Source: Seminavis robusta
Taxonomy: Eukaryota; Bacillariophyta; Bacillariophyceae; Naviculales; Naviculaceae
Reading direction: 5' to 3'
Length of the DNA: 61,389 nucleotides
NCBI GenBank assembly: GCA_903772945.1
Contig: CAICTM010000530.1
Coordinates: forward strand, 1 to 61,389
How positions within the stretch are numbered: the stretch's first letter is position 1; the number at the start of each line of letters is the position of its first letter. Both the position numbers and the translations under genes were made by a program. Below the pieces are notes generated by a model, which saw only the letters and a list, made by a program, of their open reading frames with translations, had not been told where the DNA came from and made no database searches. This document shows, one piece after another, positions 41,051 through 51,397 of the stretch.

Positions 41051-41782
41051 TCACTCTCCCTTTTCCAGAGCGAACCGAGGTTTGATGCGACGGATTTTGA
41101 TGCATTCGTACAAGTGAGGTGAGAGCTGCAATTCAACAGTACTATTGGTGTAGACACGAGTAATTGTGTAAGGGCCACTGAATGTAGGTCTGAGTTTGTC
41201 GGAAAGACTGAGAACATTTCGTTTGTAGACAGAGTCACCCACGGCATAATCATGTTGAAGACGACGAGCATTTGCTTTGAGCAGACGCTTGTCAATGAGT
41301 CCTTGACGATGTTTTTGAATTGTAAGAATGTCGGCAATGAGTGGAATGTCCAAATACATGTCACGGCCGAAGGCCAAGGCACCGGAAGATAGATTTGAAA
41401 GGGTACCATTGGAAGCACATCGACAAGCATGCATGGCCGTAGCGAGCACTTCGTTGATGACAGCAGTAGCGTCATGGACAGACTTGGAATTGCGCGTTTC
41501 GAGGGTTGTGCGCAAGACTTGACCTATTGAGAGATGAATGCGTTCTATGATAGAGTTGCCTTGCGGATTGCGCGATGAGGAGTAGGAATGACCGATTCCG
41601 TGTCTCGTGAGCATGTCCACGAACTCGGTTGTGAATTCGGGGCCTTGATCAGAAACGACCCGAATAGGCCGAGGGTATCTTGCGAGCCAGTTGTTTTCGA
41701 CAGAAGCTGCGCCTTCGGCTGCAGTCTTGCTGAGGATAGGAGAAATCTCAATGAGATTGGTTGCCGGATCAATCATGGTCAT
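41051..41782 (-). pseudogene. Gypsy 2 integrase core and C-terminal domain
   Basis: The 243-codon frame has MTMIDPATNLIEISPI (catalytic Asp), RVVSDQGPEFTTEFVDMLTR (catalytic Asp) and SSRNPQGNSIIERIHLSIGQ (catalytic Glu in IIER). The C-terminal GPY-type part is KLRPTFSGPYTITRVYTNST, and it ends in RRIKPRF. It overlaps the upstream frame at 41779-41782 through a shift. All three catalytic acids are present, so the domain itself looks intact. Confidence 0.85.
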
Positions 41783-43428
41783 GGCATTGAATGTAAGTTT
41801 GCGAGCACGAAGCTCGATGGTCCACGGACCAATAGTATCACAATGTACTTCTTGCCAAGGTATACCAAAGCATCACGAGGAGCAGCTTCACCATAAACAC
41901 GGCCTCCTCGTTTCATTCGTTGACATGCATCGCATGCTCGTACTTGTTTCACAACTTCGTCATGTAAATGAGAATGATGATAATGTCGGCGTATCGTCTG
42001 TTCAAGACACGTCATGCATTCGACATGCGCCATTGATTTGTGATAGAAGGAAACCACCTTCGACAGAAGCTCTGCAGTCAAGACAATCTTGTCATCGCCA
42101 TTCTGGCGAAAGCAGACTAACGGGTGTTCTCCGAACTGCATTGAATGATACCGTTCAGGCTGCTCTGTGAGCTTTTGCAACAAGGCAGGCGAGTCCTGTT
42201 GATACTCGTACAGAGTTTTGAATTGAAAGGGGTATCGTCCTTGTTCATCGAACTCGGGACTTTCCATGAATACATCTTGGAGGGGGAAATCCGAAAGAGC
42301 ATCAGCCAACGCAGGATCATGAGACAGCAAATCGCGACAATGGTGCGCGTCAATATCAATCAAAAAGGTATCGGCTGACTTAGGGCTCTCCCTTTCCACG
42401 CGAGAAGTCGGAACGTGGCTGAGCGCGTCTGCAAGAATGTTTTTGGAGCCTTCCTTGTAGTAGTATTCGGCACCATACTCTTCAAGAAGGAGACGCCAAC
42501 TGAGAACTTTTTGTGTAGTGAAGGCAGTCATGCGGTAGGTGAGGTTGCGGTGGTCGGTGTAGACACAGAGACGGGCGCTAAGGAGCATGGTTCGAAACTC
42601 TTTGAGGGTTTCAACAATGGAGAGAAGTGCTTTTTGAATAGTAGTGTAGTTGGGTTGGGCGTTGTTGAGCTTGCGAGAGTAATAGGCTACTGGGCGTCCA
42701 TTCTGCTTGATGACGGCACCCAATTGGCAATCGGAGGCATCGGTTTCAATATCAAAGGGTTGATTATGATCTGGATAGGCGAGGATGGCATCCGTGGCAA
42801 CAAGAGATTTCATTGCTTGGAAGGCTGTTTGTTGATGAGGGCCCCATTGGAAATTCTTGGTACCGGTTAGTTCAGTTAAGGGAGCCAAGGTATGAGAATG
42901 TCGCGGCCACATGTCGCGATAATAAGAAACCATGCCGATGAAGGAATGCAATTCCTTGAGATTGCGTGGTGCTTGCATGTTCAGAATGGCACGCACTTTC
43001 TTGGACACTGGCTTGACACCACGAGGAGTGAGCCAATGACTGAGGAAATCAGTCTCTTGAACTCCCCATTCACATTTTAGAGGGTTGACAGTGAATCCAT
43101 TGGATTCAAGACTGTGGAGAACTCTGTCAAGAGCTTGAAGATGAGAACGCCAGTCTTGAGAGAAGATTCCAATGTCATCGATGTAGATTTCGATGTCATC
43201 GAGAACTGGCTTGAGGCAACGCTCCATGACTTCTTGAGCAATGTCGGGAGATTGAGAAACACCCATAGGCAGCCAACAGTAAGGATAGAGACCATAGGGA
43301 GTAGTGAAGGTACAAATTTCTTTACTGGGATCGTTGAGTTCGAAAGTGTAGTATTGCATGGAAATATCGAGTTTGGACAGGAAGACATAGCCTGTTCGTC
43401 GAGAGAGAATGTCACCGATCTTGGGCAA
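41779..43428 (-). pseudogene. Gypsy 2 RT, RNase H and integrase zinc region
   Basis: The 549-codon frame shows KLDISMQYYTFELND (first RT Asp), LPMGVSQSPDIAQ, IEIYIDDIGIFSQDW (YIDD box), and VRAILNMQAPRNLKELHSFI with GMVSYYRDMW (connection). RNase H follows with FDIETDASDCQLGAVIKQNG (Asp), KALLSIVETLKEFRTMLLSA (Glu) and CVYTDHRNLTY (Asp). The integrase zinc region has HVECMTCLEQTIRRHYHHSH and then CDACQRMK. It ends by frameshift inside the integrase leader. All RT and RNase H catalytic acids are present. Confidence 0.9.
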
Positions 43429-43445
43429 GAGAAAAACCTTGCGCT

Positions 43446-43784
43446 TCAGGGCTTTATTGAGTCCACGAAAGTCGGTGATCCAGCGAACTCGTCCATCCTT
43501 TTTGGGAACAATGAAAGTACCTGCAATCCATTCGGAACCACCACAGGATTCGAGGACACTGAGTTGACCAATCGATCGAGTTCGGCCTTGAAGACTTGTT
43601 TGTGATGGTGACGGATTGCATAAGCACGAGATTGATGTGGTTGGGCATCCTCGTTGAGTTCAAGATGAACTTGTTCGTGAGGATATTTTCCCAAACCGCC
43701 ACTAAACAATTTCGAATACTTGGAAAGAACTTGATTGAGGTTGTTTTGTTGCTCTTGGGGGTGCCTCAAATCAACTGAGTACAC
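43446..43784 (-). pseudogene. Gypsy 2 RT N-terminal region
   Basis: The frame reads LSKYSKLFSGGLGKYPHEQV, HLELNEDAQPHQSRAYAIRH and FKAELDRLV, the standard leader into gypsy RT. It then shifts near 43.57 kb (expected SEWIAGTFIVPKKDGRVRW is readable in another frame) and joins 43428. One small indel separates it from the main pol frame. Confidence 0.8.
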
Positions 43785-44489
43785 CTTCCACTACCTTCAC
43801 CCACCTTCCTGATATAAAAATGAATGGACACAATTGAGTCATATTGGACCATTTAAAACCAATTTCAACCATCTTAGCCAGTTTCAACCACCTTCGCCAG
43901 TTTCAACCACCTTCAACCACCTTCGACCGCCTTTGACCGTATTCGACCGCCTTCAACCGCTCATTTTTCCGCCTTATTACCGCCTTATTACCGCCTTCTA
44001 CCGCCTTATTACCGTCGTATCGCCAATTTCGACCAATCGCCGCTTGCAACCGCTCTCAACCAACTGTTATGGATCGTGTGCTGACTGCTCATCGATATCC
44101 CTCAATGGCTCGTGGCATTTTGATTCTTTTAGCCATCACACGAAAGTTTGATTTTGGATGGTTGGGGAATAATCAGTCAAAAGGAGTTGGTTTGAGGCAC
44201 CCCCCTTGCGACAGATGAAAGCAGTCTCTGGTAACAGAGTCAATGTCAGTTTTCTCATAAAGACTTTGCTTGATAAACTTTGTTTTGTATCCTTGATGAT
44301 CGTCATCGGTAACGTCATCGGTAAAGGAATCAACAGCAATCATTTCCTTTGTCAGAGTTGGGCATGAAATGGCCTAAATCGTCATCCAGGAATTGATCAT
44401 CATCGGAGCATACGGTTGATGCTACCGTGTCGTCATCTATATCTGATTCGTTGAGATCAAAGATGAACTGATCCGGTCAGGTGTCGGAT
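43785..44489. other. Spacer with CTTCRACCRCC simple repeats
   Basis: 43870-44060 is built of diverged units such as TTCAACCACC, TTCGACCGCC and TTATTACCGCC. The rest (44.2-44.49 kb) may be the decayed linker between protease and RT (FIFDLNESDIDDDTVASTVC can be read on the minus strand). No separate gene. Confidence 0.5.
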
Positions 44490-44870
44490 GAGTCCGCATA
44501 GCAAAGATACAGTCATCCCATATCATTGTATTCTTGTCAAAATCAAGCTTGAGACCCAAGTCCGAGAGAACATCACGTCCAATTATCATGTCGCATCGAC
44601 ATTGAGTGGCTGGGAAAGACTCGAGCTTGAATGTCGTTTAAGTAACGACTCTTGAAGAACTCGGGAAACACAGTGAAGTTCAACATGAAAGCTCGGCTCG
44701 AAGAGAAAGTTCCAGCAAGAGTTGCACTGTTAGCTGGATCCACTTTCTTGGGTACACATCCCTTTGGCAAAACTGATTGCTTGATCCAAGTTCAGGAGGA
44801 ACCAGAATCCAACAACGCTAAAAGCGGTCGAGTACTTTTGGTCCCGTGAATCAAACGAGGATCACACAAC
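44490..44870 (-). pseudogene. Gypsy 2 retropepsin region
   Basis: The minus frame has CVPKKVDPANSATLAGTFSS, SRAFMLNFTVFPEFFKSRYL and NDIQARVFPS, then a shift, then the strand readable as RCDMIIGRDVLSDLGLKLDF and DKNTMIWDDCIF. This is the C-terminal two thirds of a gypsy aspartic protease. The active-site D-S-G is just upstream (LLDSGSS is readable near 44.81 kb). Frameshifts near 44.59 kb. Confidence 0.7.
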
Positions 44871-44984
44871 GCCATTGGCACCTTATCAAGGTCTTTATCA
44901 TTATCCAAGGCTACATTGTAGCTTCCCGCTCGAGTTGATGCCCTAGGCATCTGAGAATCTCAGTAATCACTGTAGTACTCTTCC

Positions 44985-45444
44985 GTGTTGAGCAGCAACA
45001 CGCCTGGGGAACCCCCCGTCCGAGTTTCCACGCCCCGCAGCGTGGAAACTTGAACCCTGATGGGTTCTCGCAACTATGACCCTAATCATGGTTGCCGAGA
45101 GGACCATCTCACAATTTGCAAAATTAATTCCCGCGCTCCTCACCTACAACTCAAGTACATCTCTACATCTCGCAGGTCATCACCTGCGTTCCGGAAATGG
45201 ATACCCCACATGATGATGCACCGCATCAGCTCCTCAATGCCTCTCGAACAAGATTACCCTTAAGGCAACGACGCCCGTCCAAGACCACATTTGGCAAGAT
45301 CGACAGCGGCAACCATGAATCACTAAAGCCAGCGACCTAGCCAAGACCAGCCATTGAACTGCCGATCGCAAGAAGGTTGTCTCTCTCTCAGCTCACAATT
45401 CTTCATTCAGCCGACGCTGAAGGCAAGAACCTAGATTAGATTAA
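44985..45444 (+). repeat. DIRS terminal module A, single copy at the ORF1 end
   Basis: 460 bp nearly identical to 13545-14004. It starts GTGTTGAGCAGCAACACGCC and ends CCTAGATTAGATTAA, then runs into the 44-bp leader of DIRS ORF1. It includes both hairpins seen in the array copies. The start marks the left boundary of DIRS copy B within gypsy 2 sequence. Confidence 0.85.
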
Positions 45445-46004
45445 TCTCTTGCGCCGGCATCAGGTTTCGTATCTTTTCGACCCTCACCATGGCCAGCTCT
45501 AATTTCTCGGATCTCGTCTCTCGTGCAGCGGCATGGGAGGTACATGCTCCTAACTACACTGATATCCTCACTTCAGTGGGCGGCGCCTCTAATGCGAATC
45601 GTGATGTTGCCTCTCGCGCCATGAGCCAATTTTGCCTACGTTCACCTGTCACCTTCGGCTTCGTTCTCCAGAATGACAAAACGAATATCTACATTGGACA
45701 TTCACTCTACGCGTACCCCGTGAATCCTAGCCAGGTCTCTCCCTACGACAATCTCTACGCTATCGTGGTGGGGAACGACCTTCGAAGCGCTATCACGGTG
45801 GTCCTTCCTATGTCGGCGTTCGAGCGCACGGCTGACGTAACCTGCCACAACATGACAGTTATTGACGGAGGAACGATGTTCACTGCCGTGCCGGCTCCTG
45901 TTCTACACAGTGGCCCCCACGGCGGCGGTGTCCCGGATACTGATACCTTCCGGGTCCGTCGTGTGATGCCTCTTCCGTCCTATCTCTCTGAAGCCGTCCT
46001 TGTG

Positions 46005-46009
46005 GCCCG
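46005..46009. repeat. 5-bp target-site duplication of copia 3 (left)
   Basis: GCCCG, repeated exactly at 51393-51397. It is the duplicated ORF1 target and fits the usual 5-bp duplication of copia integrase. Confidence 0.9.
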
Positions 46010-46268
46010 TGTTGATCCAGGCAGGTAGAGCCTAGTGAAGAATTGTTGGTAAAGATTAGTTATTAACAATTATGAGCAAAGTTCTAGCTATTTGTCCCCA
46101 AACTGGAGCACACAGGCCCAGCTGGGGAGTGCCAACTCTCAACAGCTTCTAACGGTTTGTGGGCCCTGCTTCCGGAAGCAGGGTGGCCTTGGGCTTGCTA
46201 ACATCTTGATAGGATTGGGATCTGACCTGGGACCTAAAGACTTAAGGGTCCTTAGGGGCAGATCAACA
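46010..46268 (-). repeat. Copia 3 LTR (element 3' side)
   Basis: 259 bp, starts TGTTGATC and ends GATCAACA (8-bp terminal inverted repeat). It contains the perfect 20-bp palindrome CCCTGCTTCCGGAAGCAGGG near 46163-46182. The plus-strand bases just right of it (CACCCTCACCCTATC) give a purine-rich tract on the element strand. Confidence 0.95.
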
Positions 46269-46320
46269 CACCCTCACCCTATCACGGGTTCGCTTGTGCC
46301 TTCTGACAAAAGATCTTTCG

Positions 46321-48036
46321 TTAGGGCAAATTGGTTGCTTGCAAATTGTCGTGTAGGTATTTTGGCCTCTCTGATCGATGATGAGAGGCTGGATGATGCT
46401 TGGTAAAGTAGTCTCCTTTGTTTGTTATTCCTGGTCTCCAGTAGATTGTGAATTGTCCTTGTTGAATTCTGTCTTTGAGCCAGTAAAATCTCATGTCGAT
46501 CGCTTTTGATCGCTTCTGTTTCACCGTGCCAGCCAAGATTCCTTCGGCACACTTGTTGTCGGTCTGGATAGGTGTGGCTGGTTGTGGGTGGCCCATTTCG
46601 ATGAGGGTCTGTTGCATGGGGCAGGCTTCCTGGGCATTGTTGAATGCAGCGCCGACTTCGGCTTCAGCGGCTGAGCTCAATACATTCTTCATGATTTTGG
46701 CCACCACATGGATGGCTCCATTATCTGGTGCGTTGTTGAGTTGGCCATTACTGAGGAAGAGGTATCCGCCTGCTCGTGATCTGGCTTTCGGTGCTGATAG
46801 GTAGGAAGCATCCGAATGGAGGTGTAGGATCATGTCGCTTTTCTTAAATCTGAGTACGGCGTTGGGATGTGTTGCCGCGTAGTTTAGTAACTTGACCGTG
46901 GCTTGCAACGTCTTCTCGGTTCCGTTCGTTTGCTCTGCGGCTATATCACCGAGGGCCATGAGCATCGTGCAATCCACCGCTCGGGCATAATACAACAGCA
47001 CTCCCACCACTTCTTGAATGTGTTTGATGCCTTTTGGCGACAATGGTGGGGATGTGTCATCTGGTGTTGTGTATTGGATTGGTGTGCCGTATTGTGGTGC
47101 ATTCCACTTGTGTGGTGCATGCTCTGGTTTGTCAGGGGCTGAATGGTTGAATCGTTGGAGGGCTCTCTTGACATATCCGGGCATGGATAGATCCACAGTT
47201 CTGCCGGTGTAATCCCACTCTAGGGCAATGCCACAATAGAGTTCTCCATCCCAGTCAGTTGTGATTTTGTACGCTTGTGCCAGCGTGTCAATGAGATGCT
47301 GTGCGTTCTCTTTTCCGACGTACTTGACTCCAAAATCGTCCACAACAAGGGTGAACGTCGTTGGTCTGGTTTTGTGTCGAAAGAGTCCGTGTACGTGTTT
47401 CGATTGGGTGTAATCGTGTTGTGCGAGGTATTCAACGAGTGCATCATTTGCGATTCGTCCTGCCTGTGGTAGTCCATACATGCCTCTGTTGATTTCCACC
47501 ATGACGTATCCATTATGCACTAGATCATGCAGTTGGTATTGGTCCATGATTTCATCTGGGATAGTGTCGACCGGTATGCGCATGTACTCAGGTCTCTCCA
47601 TTGGTGTACACAGGTAGAAGTCCTTGATGTCAATTGTCATAAACTTTGCGTCTGGGGTGGAAATGACACTATTGAGGTTCATTTTAACTGTGGTTAAGGA
47701 TGCCGTTTTGGTGCTAACCTCAAACGGATACTCTATCTTGTCGCCACCCACTGTGAATCGCACTCTCCTGACTTCTTTCTTTTGGGGGCGATCGTCACAT
47801 ACAACTCTTAAGTATGTTGCTTTGCGTCCTGCAGGAACGTCTGTGTGCTTGATGAAGCAGATCCTGTCGGTTCCTTTGAGGTCTGTTGCTGCTCGTCCTT
47901 GTGCTAGCCTTCCGATTTCATTGCAACATGCATTGATCCAATGATGGCCATCTGTAGATTGTTTGAGTACTCTGTAGTCCGAGAGGACTCCAGTGTCGGG
48001 GTTAACAGCTTTGTTTGCGACTTGTTCGTTGCTTGT
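46321..48036 (-). pseudogene. Copia 3 RT and RNase H
   Basis: The coding frame resumes directly after a TGA at 48037-48039 and runs open to 46321 (480 codons from the first Met at 47763, more upstream). It has the pre-RT block (GRLAQGRAATDLKGTDRICF, readable from 47.9 kb) and MTIDIKDFYLCTPMERPEYM (first catalytic Asp). INRGMYGLPQAGRIANDALV and FTLVVDDFGVKYVG (VDD box) follow. RNase H has LHLHSDASYLSAPKARSRAG (Asp), LSSAAEAEVGAAFNNAQEAC (Glu) and IQTDNKCAEGIL (Asp), and the end is YWRPGITNKGDYFTKHHPAS. All catalytic acids are present. Same frame as PR-IN. Confidence 0.9.
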
Positions 48037-49974
48037 TCACGGCTGTGGTGTTGCATCGGCTTCTGGTTGCCGGTTCGTTTTACGTTTCGGAGGGTTGGAT
48101 GTTGTTCTGGAGTACGTGGTTGCGTCGCTTGGCACCCTCAGAATTCGGGCAGCGTCTTCTTGTGTTGGTTCGATCTGAGTCGCGTCCGATGCTTTTGGTT
48201 GGATTGGTTCGTTATGCAGTCGTCGATCGAAGATTCGTGCTAGGTCGAGTAGGGTGGCTGCTTCGCTTTCTGTGAGCGTTTGGGAGGCTGGAAGTGTGTG
48301 TGGTTGGGTGAGAGCTGTTGCTATGTCTCTGATTCCTCCTATGGCCATGTCCAGTGGTGTCGGTAACGGCATGAGTAGCTTCTCCGGGAACCATGCTAGG
48401 GTATCGGCCTTTCGTTCGCGTTGTGTGTCCCATATCCAAGTTCGGAAACAGCGGTATGATTCCATCTCTGGTCCAATGTACCAACCGTCCTTGCCTTTGG
48501 GTGACCACGTGGCTCTTTCGTGTGGTTTTTCGTGTACTACAACGTGCATCCCAGGCGGTGCTATAGGTGTTGCCATGAAATCGAAGCGTCCGAATACTTG
48601 TGCGTGTGCTGATAGTGCTGGATTCATTCTTGAGCCTCGGAGGAGGTTGAGTGTGATCGTGCATTGTGGTATTAGTTTGTCCCACAGATGTAGAGGGAAA
48701 TTACTGTCGGTCGTGCAGAGGCCTGCAATCAGGTGGTTCTTGTACGTGCGAATTGCTCTTTCGGCCGCATTTCGCCTGTGTATGCCTGCGGGCGTCACTT
48801 GGAGCTTGATTCCTTCCTTGTAGATATGTTCTTTTAGTAGGTTGGAGCATTCGTTGTCTAACATGTGAAGTTTGGGTCGTAGTCCGGCATGCACAAGCTT
48901 GTTGTGGATGGCGGTCCAAGCCTTTACGTGGGATTTGGCTGTTCGGTTGATCATTGGTTCTGCATGTATTGAGTTGCTGTCGTAGCGGTACAAGATGAAG
49001 AGGTGGTTGTTTCCAGTGCTGGACGGTATGAAGAATCGGCCTGTTTGATCAGAGAAGGTTTTTCCGGTTGGTTGGATGACTGTTGCGAAACACGCATGTG
49101 CCATGGTTTCGTCAAGTTGTTCTTCTTGTTGTGGGAATGCGTCTGAATCGAGGTTCTGTTCCGGTAAGAGCGGGAGTGGCTCTGGTTCTGTTTTCGTGGA
49201 CTTTATGCCTTGCCGTTGCTGGCTCATGTGTCCTTTCGCGGTTGCGATTGAATGGGGCGTGTGTTTGTTGAGTGATTCCAACGTAAGTCCGGGCATGTTG
49301 TGCACATATCCTTTTTTGAGTGCTTCTTTGAGTGTCGATATGACTGGAGAGAAGAGGGCTGCGTGGGCAAATGCGACTAAATCTGCTGGTGTTGCTGTAG
49401 GTGTAGTGGCCATGTAATTGGCGCGTTGTTCTGTTGTTGGTGGCGATGGGAGATCTAGTTCCCATAGCAAGTTTGTGTCGATGTTTCTGGTTCCTTTCAG
49501 AAGGACATCTCCCATGAAGGAAATAATGCATTCGTGTGCTCGGAAGATTGCCTCGCATCCTGCATCACAGAGCTTGCCAATCGACAAGAGTGATGTTGAT
49601 CCGAGTGCTGGGAATAGGTAGGCTTTGGTTGCCTCTTGGGGTAGATTGGGCAAGTCAAGATGACATGTGTGTGTCGAGGTGATGACTGTGCTGTCGGGTA
49701 ATGTGACTTTTATTGGTGTGTGATGGGGCTGTACATTGATAATACATTCGTTGCTTATGGCGATGAAGTCGGTGGACAAAAAGTGTCCTGTGCTTCCGGT
49801 GTCTGCCACTATTGGTGCCATATGAGTTGGCTTTGCTGTGTCTAATGATGCTGGGGGACCGTGCAATGGTTTTTCTTTTTCTTTTAACTTATCCGTCTTT
49901 TTACTATGTTTCTTAACTGCTACACGAGCTTTGGGTACGTGTTCGGATACATTCATTGCTGGCTCCCGTCTTGA
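48037..49974 (-). pseudogene. Copia 3 protease and integrase
   Basis: The frame begins after a TGA at 49975-49977 (first Met 49956). It has APIVADTGSTGHFLSTDFIA (protease D-T-G), gag-pre-integrase-like sequence, and integrase with FSDQTGRFFIPSSTGNNHLF (Asp), HMLDNECSNLLKEHIYKEGI (Asp) and HRRNAAERAIRTYKNHLIAG (Glu). The C-terminal part runs to SNPPKRKTNRQPEADATPQP and TGA at 48037. The protease and DDE residues are intact. Both bounding stops are TGA in a frame that continues on the far side, so a single polyprotein was likely the ancestral state. Confidence 0.9.
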
Positions 49975-51041
49975 TCAGGGGTTGGTTGGTGCTTGGTTTT
50001 CGTCGTTGTCGCGATTCTGACGCTGAGGGCGCTTGTAGATTGGCTTTTCGCCGAACTTGCGTCGAATGATGCAGCATCCACCTAACATATTATCGGCTGT
50101 GGCTTCCTTGCTGTGGCCTTGAGACGGCTTCGAGCAGCTAGTGCTGGTGTGGTTGCTGTTTGGGCCAAGTCCGTGCGACCAGCAATAATACATGGGAATG
50201 CTGGGCTTCGTCGATCCAAATTTTTCCTTGTGTTCTGTCGCCTTATTCGCATATCCGACTTCTTTCTCGGTGTTAGGATTCGGCGTCTATCCTTGTCCGC
50301 AGTAGCGAAATGCTTCTGGAGGGCGTCCATTGTTTGGTCCGCCGGTAGAATCTTGCGCCATTCTTTGATGGCGTCGGTAAACACTCCACTTTTCTTGAGG
50401 TTGTTGACGATGGCACTGATGGCTCGTTTGTCAGAGATAACGTCGTGGTCTGCAGCGAATTTCTGGGCATCTTTCACTTGATTGAAGAGGTCTTCGATTG
50501 GTTGGATGGGGCTCCAGTCAGCATTCATTCGAGCTAGATTATCATCTAGGTCATCGGTGTCTACTGTGCCATAGTTTTCATCCAAGTGATTGAGGATCTG
50601 TAGGGTGGTAACCTGGGCATATCCGTACATATCGTGTTTGAGTGATTTGGTGAAGGTGTCTGGAATGGCTTCCAGAAGTTGTTTCTGTAGGGCGGCTTCA
50701 GTTGCTCTGAAGGTGAGAAACTTTGTTTCATCGGCTGCATAGACTCTGTTGTTTTCGGAGATCTGGGCAGCAGTAGGTGCTACACCATGGACGGGGTTTG
50801 GTCCTGGATGGATGGGATTGATCCATGCGATGGCATTGGGGAGTGCGTTGTATCTGTCGGCCTGTACGACCAATGCGAGGTGGCCATAGTGGCCTCCTCC
50901 ATGCGTAGATGGGATTGTCATTGCATTGGCATTGAGCTCTTGATGGATGGTCTTCAGGCTGTTGTAGTCTGGCTTTTCTTCAGCAGAGACTGGGGTGAGC
51001 GTCCCATAGGGGAATTTGTCGGTGGCGGCAACAGATGTCAT
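49975..51041 (-). pseudogene. Copia 3 Gag
   Basis: Start MTSVAATDKFPYGTLTPVSA at 51041, 90 bp inside the element from its 5'LTR (51134-51392). An alpha-helical capsid-like body carries LLEAIPDTFTKSLKHDMYGY and LQILNHLDENYGTVDTDDLD. The 319-codon frame loses phase near 50.19 kb, and the zinc knuckle lies in the pol frame (50193-49975) as YYCWSHGLGPNSNHTSTSC, the wide-spaced C-x-x-x-H-type knuckle of diatom copia, then GHSKEATADNMLGG. It ends at TGA 49975. Either a one-base error or a Gag-Pol frameshift would explain the phase change. Confidence 0.85.
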
Positions 51042-51133
51042 TGTTGTGGTTGACGGCAGCGATAGCGATGGCTTGTGCTGTTGCTCTTCACTTGGTGTGT
51101 CGAGTTCGTCGGTTCAGTTAGATTGTTAATAAC

Positions 51134-51392
51134 TGTTGATCCAGGCAGGTAGAGCCTAGTGAAGAATTGTTGGTAAAGATTAGTTATTAACAATTATGAG
51201 CAAAGTTCTAGCTATTTGGTCCCCAACTGAGCACACAGGCCCAGCTGGGGAGTGCCAACTCTCAACAGCTTCTAACGGTTTGTGGGCCCTGCTTCCGGAA
51301 GCAGGGTGGCCTTGGGCTTGCTAACATCTTGATAGGGATTGGGATCTGACCTGGGACCTAAAGACTTAAGGGTCCTTAGGGGCAGATCAACA
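51134..51392 (-). repeat. Copia 3 LTR (element 5' side)
   Basis: 259 bp with the same ends as the left LTR. It differs by GG versus G after CTATTT, AA versus AAA and G versus GG in the next 12 bases, and GGG versus GG in GATAGGGATT. The palindrome lies near 51287-51306. Confidence 0.95.
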
Positions 51393-51397
51393 GCCCG
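51393..51397. repeat. 5-bp target-site duplication of copia 3 (right)
   Basis: GCCCG, identical to 46005-46009. DIRS B ORF1 resumes in frame immediately after. Confidence 0.9.

Larger units (their letters stand above)
41051..44870 (-). mobile_element. Gypsy 2: Ty3/gypsy pol, nearly complete, Gag and LTRs missing
   Basis: In minus order: protease (44870-44490), spacer, RT start (43784-43446), RT-RNase H-integrase zinc (43428-41779) and integrase core/C-terminus (41782-41051). The readable pol is long and little damaged, with two or three frameshifts. On the Gag side the sequence is cut at 44984, where DIRS copy B begins. On the integrase side it ends at 41051 with no LTR recognised. Confidence 0.85.
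46010..51392 (-). mobile_element. Copia 3: complete Ty1/copia element with two LTRs
   Basis: 5383 bp from TGTTGATC to GATCAACA, bounded by 259-bp LTRs and GCCCG duplications. On the minus strand it has Gag (51041-49975), PR-IN (49974-48037) and RT-RNase H (48036-46321), the copia order. The coding part is damaged only by one frameshift in Gag and two TGA codons. The LTRs differ by four single-base indels and no substitution. Confidence 0.95.
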
